Below, piece by piece: positions 1-4,673 of a stretch of DNA of 7,142 nucleotides; position 1 is the stretch's first letter, and the number at the start of each line of letters is the position of its first letter. Under the pieces are notes generated by a model. That model was not told where the DNA came from. It was given only the letters and a program-made list of their open reading frames with translations, and made no database searches. The stretch is taken from positions 263,250 through 270,391 of the forward strand of contig NZ_ML142856.1 of assembly GCF_004138495.1 (NCBI RefSeq). The letters run 5' to 3'. The translations under genes were made by a program, and so were the position numbers. The stretch is from Phytoactinopolyspora endophytica (lineage in GTDB: Bacteria > Actinomycetota > Actinomycetes > Jiangellales > Jiangellaceae).

Positions 1-278
1 TCGGCGCGCGCACGCTTGCGTGGCAACCCGACCGGGCGGACGCTCTCGATGTGTGTCGGGGTGACGACGATGCGCTGCTCGCGGCGCACCACCTGCACTA
101 CTCCGGCCAGCGTCAGAGCCGCGACCACCGCCGCCATCACGCTCACCGGCCCGTTCCGCACCACCAGTAGCGGTCCGAGCGCTCCCAGCAGTATCGGCGT
201 GCTTTTCAGCAGCCTCCGGTAGTTCTGCCCGGACGGCACGAGCACACGCTCCGACGGGGCAATGGCTCGTTCGGACAT
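1..278 (-). CDS. Hypothetical membrane protein, 3' end cut off by window edge
   Basis: I read this open frame from ATG at 278-276 to the left edge: 92 codons and no stop, so the C-terminus is missing. The protein begins MSERAIAPSERVLVPSGQNY. Two hydrophobic segments follow, at about residues 28-40 (TPILLGALGPLLVV) and 45-64 (VSVMAAVVAALTLAGVVQVV). Next comes a basic, beta-rich stretch (RREQRIVVTPTHIESVRP). A two-helix hairpin followed by such a segment resembles small actinobacterial membrane proteins with a PH-like cytoplasmic part, but that is only a resemblance and I assign no function. An in-frame ATG at 290-288 is an alternative start. I prefer 278 because TATGAT lies 7 nt upstream of it, which fits leaderless transcription, and neither start has a Shine-Dalgarno. 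The gene lies 52 nt downstream of rsrA on the same strand and may be partly co-transcribed with it. Confidence 0.6.
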   Translation of the reverse strand, partial: MSERAIAPSERVLVPSGQNYRRLLKSTPILLGALGPLLVVRNGPVSVMAAVVAALTLAGVVQVVRREQRIVVTPTHIESVRPVGLPRKRARA

Positions 279-285
279 GGAACCG

Positions 286-291
286 ATCATA
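286..291 (-). promoter_or_regulatory. Possible -10 box of a leaderless promoter
   Basis: TATGAT (5 of 6 matches to TATAAT) on the minus strand ends 7 nt before the ATG at 278. That is the spacing expected if the transcript starts at or next to the start codon. I see no convincing -35 box, and the case rests on this hexamer and its spacing. Confidence 0.3.
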
Positions 292-330
292 GGTGGGCCG
301 GCACCATGGTGGCTAGGTGCTGCGGAACGG

Positions 331-609
331 TCAGGTGTAGTCGGTGACCTGCACCCGGACCTGGCGAATCCGTGCCAGGACCTTCATCCGCAGCTCCTCC
401 GGTGCGTGCTCACAGGCACAAGAGCGCGCCAGCACCGCCTTGACGGCCCGTTCGAGGTCGTACTTCGATAGGCATCCACCGCAGTCGCTCAGGTGGGCCT
501 CGATCTCCGCGTACGTCAGGGCGCGGTCTTCATCCATCTCGTGGTCGAGGAACGCGTACACTCTGTCCAGTACCTCGGCACAGTCGACGTCATCATCTTC
601 GCAGCTCAT
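331..609 (-). CDS. rsrA: Zinc-containing redox-sensitive anti-sigma factor RsrA (ZAS family)
   Basis: This 92-residue protein has the hallmarks of RsrA/RshA, the cytoplasmic anti-sigma factor that holds sigma-R (SigH) inactive until its thiols are oxidised and zinc is released. The ZAS motif is intact: His39, Cys43 and Cys46 in HLSDCGGC, with Cys10 as the likely fourth zinc ligand. Further cysteines sit at 3, 64 and 66. S. coelicolor RsrA also has a Cys near the N-terminus and a Cys pair in the C-terminal part. The N-terminal helix and the acidic [19 protein letters not shown] segment are typical of the family. The ATG overlaps the sigR stop as ATGA, so translation is probably coupled and the two proteins made in balanced amounts. 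An AGGGGG tract about 12 nt upstream is a weak ribosome site. The pairing with sigR makes the call firm. Confidence 0.95.
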   Translation of the reverse strand: MSCEDDDVDCAEVLDRVYAFLDHEMDEDRALTYAEIEAHLSDCGGCLSKYDLERAVKAVLARSCACEHAPEELRMKVLARIRQVRVQVTDYT

Positions 610-1331
610 GACACTCGCGCACCCCCTGGTCCGCTGTCGCCTGCCGGCACGAGCCCTCGCTCGCGGGCATAGTCTTCCAAAAGCTCCCGAAGCTGGCGGC
701 GTCCCCGGTGCAGCCGGGACATCACCGTTCCGATCGGGGTTCCCATGATCTCGGCGATCTCCTTGTAAGGGAAGCCCTCCACGTCCGCGAGGTATACCGC
801 GATGCGGAACTCCTCGGGGATCTCCTGGAGCGCATCCTTGACATCGGAGTCGGGCAGATGACCCAATGCCTCAGCTTCCGCGGAGAGCAGCCCGGTGGAG
901 CTGTGCGCTTCCGCCCGCGCCATCTGCCAGTCCTCGATCTCCTCCGCGGCACTCTGCTGAGGCTCGCGCTGCTTCTTGCGGTAGGAGTTGATGAACGTAT
1001 TCGTCAAGATCCGGTACAACCAAGCTTTGAGGTTGGTACCTTCCTTGAACTGGTGGAATGACGCGTACGCCTTGGTGAACGTCTCCTGTACCAGATCCTC
1101 CGCGTCGCTGGCATTGCGAGTCATCCGCAGCGCCGCCGAGTAGAGCTGATCAAGAAACGGCAGCGCATCGCGTTCGAAACGCTGTGCGCGCTGCTCGGCA
1201 CTCTCTACTGTGGCCATCGCCTCCGATGCTACCGATACTGCCGGCGTCACTGCTTTCCAGTCCTTCCAACCCGCGACCGCGGGCTCAAGCGACCGGGGTG
1301 CTTCAAGGCATGCCGTGCCGGGTGCACTCAC
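606..1331 (-). CDS. sigR: ECF RNA polymerase sigma factor sigma-R / SigH
   Basis: This is a group IV sigma factor directing the thiol-oxidative and heat stress regulon. Counting from the internal ATG at 1217, region 2 has [10 protein letters not shown] (38-47) and [20 protein letters not shown] (63-82). Region 4.2 has [20 protein letters not shown] (148-167) followed by [13 protein letters not shown]. All are near-identical to known SigR/SigH proteins. Start choice is uncertain. GTG at 1331 gives 241 residues and has GGGAGG ending 11 nt upstream. GTG at 1250 has AAGGA upstream. ATG at 1217 gives 203 residues, close to the conserved core, but its GGAGG is only 2 nt away. The 38 extra codons have GC at 24 of 38 third positions, low for this DNA, so they are weakly coding-like. 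In S. coelicolor a long unstable isoform (sigma-R') made from the sigma-R-dependent transcript is established; the layout here fits that. The gene overlaps rsrA by 4 nt. Confidence 0.93.
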   Translation of the reverse strand: MSAPGTACLEAPRSLEPAVAGWKDWKAVTPAVSVASEAMATVESAEQRAQRFERDALPFLDQLYSAALRMTRNASDAEDLVQETFTKAYASFHQFKEGTNLKAWLYRILTNTFINSYRKKQREPQQSAAEEIEDWQMARAEAHSSTGLLSAEAEALGHLPDSDVKDALQEIPEEFRIAVYLADVEGFPYKEIAEIMGTPIGTVMSRLHRGRRQLRELLEDYARERGLVPAGDSGPGGARVS

Positions 1332-1407
1332 GAAGATCCGTCCCTCCCGGGGCTGAGTTTGCCGTTAATCCGCCGATCACATCTGCTCGACGTAGCCGCC
1401 TGGCCTG

Positions 1408-2034
1408 TCAACCAGCCAAGGGCATCAGGAATTCCCGCACGGCGGCCACCGCGGTCGCCAGCGCCGCCGCTTGGTCGTACGCCTTTGCCACCGCCATCCC
1501 ATGGTCCGCGTACGGCACCGGCACCAGGGTCCACGGCCCGGCGGGATACTCGCTCGGCCTCCCGAAGGCGTCACGTTCACCCTGCACCACGAGGACAGGC
1601 ATATCTACGCCGGTCAGTTCGTCCAGCCGGGACTGCTCCGGCTTCCCCGGAGGATGCAGCGGAAACGACAGCGCGACGACGGCGGCCGCGCCCACGTCTC
1701 CTGCCGTACGGCAGGCCACCCTGGCACCGGCGCTGCGTCCACCGACGACGATCGGCACCTCCCGGGAGACGCCCTGCAATGCGGACAGCCATGCCTCATC
1801 CAGGACGGCCGGCCGAGGCGCGATCTTCTTCCCGGCCACCCGCCACGGCTGCTCGATCCGGATGACGCCGATACCGGACAGTGGCAGCTGCTCTGCCAGT
1901 ATCGCGAGGTCCCGTGACTCCACGCCGCCTCCGGCGCCATGACCCAGCACCAGCCGGAGCCCCGGCTTCGCCGCCTCGTCGATCCACAACCGTGCCTCGC
2001 CGTTCGGCGTCGCGACGACCCGCTGCTCGCTCAC
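1408..2034 (-). CDS. Alpha/beta hydrolase, KANL3/Tex30 (dienelactone hydrolase-like) family
   Basis: This 208-residue soluble protein has the full alpha/beta hydrolase triad. The nucleophile elbow is GGRSAGARVA with Ser101, the acid is probably Asp155 in GERDAFG, and the base is His178 in ADHGM. An oxyanion-type LGHGAGGG loop lies at 30-37. The compact fold without a cap and the GxSxG form GRSAG are characteristic of the KANL3/Tex30-like group of actinobacterial hydrolases; the substrate is unknown. It starts with GTG at 2034, overlapping the upstream SRAP stop as GTGA, so translation is probably coupled. GGAG lies 11 nt before the start. Its 3' end carries the sigma-R promoter for sigR, which lies 76 nt further on. 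Readthrough from this pair could give sigR a second, sigma-R-independent input. There is no signal peptide, so it should act in the cytoplasm. Confidence 0.85.
   Translation of the reverse strand: MSEQRVVATPNGEARLWIDEAAKPGLRLVLGHGAGGGVESRDLAILAEQLPLSGIGVIRIEQPWRVAGKKIAPRPAVLDEAWLSALQGVSREVPIVVGGRSAGARVACRTAGDVGAAAVVALSFPLHPPGKPEQSRLDELTGVDMPVLVVQGERDAFGRPSEYPAGPWTLVPVPYADHGMAVAKAYDQAAALATAVAAVREFLMPLAG
1410..1435 (-). promoter_or_regulatory. Sigma-R-dependent promoter (GGAAT-N18-GTT) driving sigR-rsrA
   Basis: On the minus strand GGAAT (1435-1431, preceded by G) is followed by exactly 18 nt and then GTT (1412-1410). This matches the sigma-R/SigH consensus GGAAT-N18-19-GTT. The predicted transcript starts near 1403, about 70 nt before the GTG at 1331, so it would carry the long sigR reading frame. 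The element lies in the last codons of the hydrolase gene, and GTT shares one base with its stop codon. It implies that sigma-R activates its own operon, as known in Streptomyces and Mycobacterium. Confidence 0.85.
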
Positions 2035-2744
2035 AGTGAAATCGGCTCCACCAGTTGCGGCCCGTTGTTATCGGCCTTGTTGACCTCCGTCGACACCGGG
2101 TAGGCATCGAGCACTCCTGGAACCGCCGGCGCCAGCACCCCGGTGAGACCCGCCACGTCGCCGTTGCCCGGATCGAGCCAGTCCGCCCAATGCTCCGGGC
2201 CGACAAGCATCGGCATGCGGTCGTGGATCTGGCCGACCTCGTCGGTGGCGTCAGTGGTGAGGATGACCATGGACCAGAGGAAGCGGTGCGGATCGTCGTC
2301 GCCGCGGGTCGGATCACGCCAGATCTCGTAGAGCCCGGCCATGGCGAGCATGCCCTCTGGCGGATGGATGTAGAAGGGCTGGCGCTTTCCCTTCTTCTCG
2401 CCCCGCCATTCGTAGAATCCATCCGCGGGCAGCAGGCATCGCCGAGCCGCGAAGGCACGCCGGAACGACGGCTTCTCGGCGGCCGTCTCGACACGAGCGT
2501 TGATCAGCCGGTTCCCGATCGACGGATCCTTCGCCCACGAGGGAACCAAGCCCCAGCGCACGGACGCAAGCCTCCGTTCCTCGCCGGTGCCTTCCCGCTC
2601 CCGGCGAGTGAGGACCGCGTACACCTCCTTGCTCGGTGCGATGTTCCAGTCCGGCTCCAGCCGCTCCTTGACGGCGATGCGGTCGACACCGAACTCCTCC
2701 GCGAGATCGTCCGGGTCCTGGCTTACGACGTAGCGCCCACACAT
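2031..2744 (-). CDS. SRAP-domain protein (YedK/HMCES family), abasic-site DNA-protein crosslinker
   Basis: SRAP proteins shield abasic sites in single-stranded DNA by forming a thiazolidine crosslink through Cys2 exposed after Met removal. The start is fixed by this: the ATG at 2744 gives MCGRYVVS with Cys2 as required. The 237-residue length is normal. Other family landmarks are WNIAPSKE (33-40), RWGLVPSWAKD (63-73), NARVET with Asn82, GFYEW with Glu112, IHDRMP with His174, and the C-terminal YPVSTEVNKADNNGPQLVEP. The Cys2, Asn, Glu and His positions needed for crosslinking all appear intact. The upstream sequence has no Shine-Dalgarno. An AT-rich patch (GAATATAGA) sits 3-11 nt before the ATG, so the mRNA may be leaderless, though I find no good -35 box. 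The gene overlaps the hydrolase by 4 nt. An SRAP gene (Rv3226c) also lies near sigH in M. tuberculosis, so the neighbourhood appears conserved. Confidence 0.95.
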   Translation of the reverse strand: MCGRYVVSQDPDDLAEEFGVDRIAVKERLEPDWNIAPSKEVYAVLTRREREGTGEERRLASVRWGLVPSWAKDPSIGNRLINARVETAAEKPSFRRAFAARRCLLPADGFYEWRGEKKGKRQPFYIHPPEGMLAMAGLYEIWRDPTRGDDDPHRFLWSMVILTTDATDEVGQIHDRMPMLVGPEHWADWLDPGNGDVAGLTGVLAPAVPGVLDAYPVSTEVNKADNNGPQLVEPISL

Positions 2745-2847
2745 AGGTCTATATTCGCTCTTGTTGTCCGTACCGGGCGAACGGGCACGCGGTGTGCCTG
2801 CCGATGGTTGCCCCACTGCACGCCACGACCGGCGCCGGATGAGTCTG

Positions 2848-2876
2848 CCGGCGTGATCACCGGAACACGCCGGTGA
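2848..2876. repeat. Overlapping, mutually exclusive inverted repeats
   Basis: CCGGCGTG (2848-2855) is complementary to CACGCCGG (2866-2873) across a 10-nt loop. In the same stretch TCACCGG (2857-2863) pairs with CCGGTGA (2870-2876) across 6 nt, and GTGATCAC (2853-2860) is a perfect 8-bp palindrome. The two hairpins share bases and cannot form together. They lie in the gap between the SRAP gene and doxX. They could be operators or an RNA switch in a leader; I cannot tell which. Confidence 0.5.
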
Positions 2877-2901
2877 CGATCCACGGTAGCTCCGTGGATC
2901 G
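2877..2901. repeat. Perfect 10-bp inverted repeat with 5-nt loop upstream of doxX
   Basis: CGATCCACGG (2877-2886) and CCGTGGATCG (2892-2901) are perfect reverse complements around TAGCT. The element directly adjoins the preceding hairpin cluster. It ends 48 nt before the doxX start and lies about 130 nt upstream of the SRAP start. No T-run follows on either strand and no gene ends here, so it is not a terminator. An operator or a leader structure is more likely. Confidence 0.6.
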
Positions 2902-2949
2902 CGGCATCTCTTGTCCACATCACGCGACATTTCGTGGTAGGCAAGAGGT

Positions 2950-3468
2950 ATGAGCCTCGTCCGAATGATCGCGCGCCCGATGCTGGCGTCCATTTTCGTC
3001 GTGCAGGGATGGAAGAACTTCCGGGATCCCGAATCGCAGGTACCCGCCGCGAAGTCCTTTACTGACAAGGTAGGGCCGATTCTGGAGAAGAACGCGCCGA
3101 ACCTGCCCACCGACCCCAAGCAGCTGGTCCGGATCAACGCCGCCACGCAGCTAGGCGCGGGCTTGGCGCTGGCCACCGGCAGATTCCCCCGGCTCGCAGC
3201 CGTGGTGCTCGCGAGCTCGCTCGTGCCGACGACGGTGGCGGCCCACCCGTTCTGGGAGACCCAAGACCCACAGGAGCGCCAGCAGCAGCGCGTCGACGCG
3301 ATAAAGAACGCGGGACTGGCCGGCGGGCTGCTTCTCGCCAGCGTGGACACCGAAGGCAAGCCCGGGTTGGCATGGCGTGCCAAGAACGTTGCGGGCAAGG
3401 CGAAGAAGGGGACGAAGTCTGCCGGGCGTAAAGCCCGCAAGACGGCCAAGAGCGCGAAGCCTTCCTGA
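2950..3468 (+). CDS. DoxX-family membrane protein with lysine-rich C-terminal tail
   Basis: This 172-residue protein begins MSLVRMIARPMLASIFVVQG, the usual N-terminus of actinobacterial DoxX proteins. Hydrophobic segments lie at about 5-20, 65-76, 81-98 and 119-131, a small helical membrane bundle. The AAHPFW motif (97-102) after the third helix is also typical. The reaction is not established for most of the family. In M. tuberculosis a DoxX protein works with SodA and SseA in a membrane oxidoreductase complex tied to thiol and peroxide stress, which would suit a neighbour of sigR, but that is inference. The last 30 residues are rich in Lys, Arg and Ala (KAKKGTKSAGRKARKTAKSA) and should lie in the cytoplasm. 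The start has AAGAGG one base away, a poor ribosome site. TAGGCA, 6 nt upstream, might serve a leaderless mRNA. The gene converges on the tetR-type gene with 20 nt between stops. Confidence 0.85.
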   Translation: MSLVRMIARPMLASIFVVQGWKNFRDPESQVPAAKSFTDKVGPILEKNAPNLPTDPKQLVRINAATQLGAGLALATGRFPRLAAVVLASSLVPTTVAAHPFWETQDPQERQQQRVDAIKNAGLAGGLLLASVDTEGKPGLAWRAKNVAGKAKKGTKSAGRKARKTAKSAKPS

Positions 3469-3488
3469 CACCTGGGCGAGGCTCAGAC

Positions 3489-4184
3489 TTACGGGGCGGA
3501 ACCGCCGTCCTTCTCACCGGCGGCCGTGGACAGCAGCCGGCGGGCCGCGTCGCATGCGTAGTCGATCGCATCCGGCATACCGCCGGCGGTCCACATCATC
3601 AAGGCGCCTTCCTGCAGCATCGCCAGCTGTGCGGCTAACCCGTCGATCTCCGGGTCATCTATCCCTGCCTCCCGCAGCAGCCGCGCGTACAGCTCACGAG
3701 TCCACTCCTTCTCGGCCCGGATCACCGCGATCCCAGGATGGTCGTCGCCGCCGATCTCGGCGAACGCGTTGACGAACGCACATCCGCGGCTCAACGTGGA
3801 GTTCCACTCCCCGAGTGCGTGCAGAACGACGAGCACCCGCCGTGCCGCCTTCTCCGAGACACCGACACCATGGCCGTCCCCGTCCGCCTCGGCCGCTGCC
3901 ACGTGTTCCTCGACGAACCGCTGCCACCGCTCGGCGCGGCGCTGCAAGTACAACGCCACGAGGACGTCCTTGGAGCCGAACCGGTCGTAGAGCGTCTTCT
4001 TAGTCGTGCCCGCGGTCTCCGCGATCGAGTCCACGCCTACCGCATGAATGCCGCGTGCGTAGAACAGATCACTCGCAGCGTTCAGCAACTTCTCGCCGGC
4101 CGGCGTCAGCCGCGCCAGGTCAAACGAACGCTGACGCCCACGGCCTTTGATCACCGTAGTCGGCACACCCGGCATCTCCACCAC
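3489..4184 (-). CDS. TetR/AcrR-family transcriptional repressor
   Basis: With the start at GTG 4184 the protein has 231 residues. The N-terminal TetR DNA-binding domain runs from about residue 27 to 80. The helix-turn-helix lies in VGVDSIAETAGTTKKTLYDRFGSKDVLVALY (49-79), a near-ideal family match. The helical C-terminal half is the ligand and dimer domain; its ligand cannot be read from sequence. I chose this start because GAGGAG (4196-4191) lies 6 nt before it. A longer frame opens at GTG 4214, but it has no ribosome site and starts at or before the predicted transcription start. GTG at 4181 and ATG at 4175 are other possible starts. The promoter has a palindrome between its boxes, so the gene probably represses itself. 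The divergent side has only a 48-codon ORF. The downstream neighbour, doxX, converges on it and has a separate upstream region. Confidence 0.92.
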   Translation of the reverse strand: MVEMPGVPTTVIKGRGRQRSFDLARLTPAGEKLLNAASDLFYARGIHAVGVDSIAETAGTTKKTLYDRFGSKDVLVALYLQRRAERWQRFVEEHVAAAEADGDGHGVGVSEKAARRVLVVLHALGEWNSTLSRGCAFVNAFAEIGGDDHPGIAVIRAEKEWTRELYARLLREAGIDDPEIDGLAAQLAMLQEGALMMWTAGGMPDAIDYACDAARRLLSTAAGEKDGGSAP

Positions 4185-4190
4185 CGCTCG

Positions 4191-4196
4191 CTCCTC
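4191..4196 (-). promoter_or_regulatory. Ribosome binding site that decides the tetR-type start
   Basis: GAGGAG on the minus strand is followed by 6 nt and GTG at 4184. It lies inside the longer frame opened by GTG 4214, which argues against that upstream start. Confidence 0.7.
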
Positions 4197-4213
4197 ATAT
4201 GTCGGTCGATACA

Positions 4214-4243
4214 CTGACAGTATACCGACCGGTATGGTTACAT
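4214..4243 (+). promoter_or_regulatory. Possible divergent promoter overlapping the same operator
   Basis: CTGACA (4214-4219; 5 of 6 to TTGACA), 18 nt, then TTACAT (4238-4243) on the plus strand. The -10 box is weak. Its end is 7 nt before ATG 4251, a spacing that fits a leaderless transcript of the short ORF there. Confidence 0.35.
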
Positions 4244-4246
4244 CAA
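4219..4246 (-). promoter_or_regulatory. Sigma-70-type promoter of the tetR-type gene
   Basis: TTGATG (4246-4241), 16 nt, then TATACT (4224-4219) on the minus strand. The -10 box matches TATAAT at 5 of 6 positions and the -35 box matches TTGACA at 4 of 6. Transcription should start near 4212, giving a leader of about 28 nt that contains GAGGAG before GTG 4184. Confidence 0.65.
4222..4235. promoter_or_regulatory. Palindromic TetR-type operator
   Basis: ATACCG-AC-CGGTAT is a 14-bp inverted repeat with 6-bp arms. It fills most of the spacer and overlaps the -10 box of the tetR-type promoter, so a bound dimer would block RNA polymerase. It also lies inside the possible promoter reading the other way. 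ACCGACCGGT-like cores are common in TetR-family operators, but I cannot assign a subfamily. Confidence 0.65.
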
Positions 4247-4250
4247 GGGC

Positions 4251-4397
4251 ATGGCTCTCGTTTCCCGCATCGCGACACGCTTCGCCGCACGCCCGCTCAC
4301 CAGATCAACCCCGCGCGCCCTCAGGCCGCCGACAGACCTCATGGCGAACGGCGTCTTCCTCTCCCCATGGTGGACCACTGGCTCCAACCGTCATTGA
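4251..4397 (+). pseudogene. 48-codon ORF divergent from tetR-type gene, possible remnant of its target
   Basis: ATG at 4251 opens MALVSRIATRFAARPLTRST and runs 48 codons to TGA at 4395-4397. The codons end mostly in G or C, as in the neighbouring genes. The sequence is basic and Arg-rich in the first half and contains MANGVFLSPWW near the end. I recognise no family. TetR-type repressors are often divergent from the gene they control, and the promoter and operator arrangement here fits that, but nothing long enough to be an enzyme or transporter follows. It may be the truncated start of a lost gene, a real small protein, or chance. AAGGG lies one base before the ATG, too close for a good ribosome site. 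Confidence 0.3.
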
Positions 4398-4673
4398 CAC
4401 TTAACAAGCACGTGCCGCCGTGCGAGGGGCGAAGGCCGCACGGACAGCGGCAAGAGCGACGTTAACGGCGGCCGAGCCGAGACTTCAGATAGCCGCGTAC
4501 TAAAAGGCAAGCCGGAAGGTGGACGGTCGAGAATTTCCGGCAGCCGGTATCGCCGGCGGCGTAGACCAGCGCGACCACTGCTGGAGTCGCCGCCGTCGGT
4601 GCGCCGGCCGAGGAAAACTCGACCGCCCACCCACCAGACCAGGCGTGCGTGCGGGTGTACGTGTGCGCGGGCA
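4398..4673. other. Intergenic stretch with no recognisable gene
   Basis: No frame on either strand here looks coding. One hairpin is visible: CCGTGCG (4418-4424) with CGCACGG (4437-4443), 12-nt loop, extendable by GCCG/CGGC (4414-4417, 4448-4451) across a bulge. It follows the short ORF by about 20 nt and lacks a T-run, so terminator function is doubtful. I see no clear terminator for glpD, which ends at 4674, and no tRNA-like fold. Confidence 0.5.

Noticed and set aside
302..311. CACCATGGTG palindrome downstream of rsrA as a terminator or operator
   Set aside because: It is only 10 bp with no loop and no T-run, and such a palindrome is easily found by chance.
1383..1411. A perfect TTGACA (1411-1406, minus strand) as a housekeeping promoter for sigR
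   Set aside because: No acceptable -10 box lies 15-19 nt downstream, and TTGACA partly arises from the hydrolase stop and the sigma-R -10 element.
3422..3440. CGGGC/GCCCG hairpin near the end of doxX as a terminator
   Set aside because: A 5-bp stem inside the coding region without a T-run is too weak to call.
2745..3449. A 5' extension of the SRAP frame that would give a 472-residue protein
   Set aside because: It runs antisense through doxX and the hairpin-rich gap. SRAP needs Cys at position 2, which only the ATG at 2744 provides.
4185..4214. Starting the tetR-type protein at GTG 4214
   Set aside because: No ribosome site, and the predicted transcript begins near 4212, after or at that codon.
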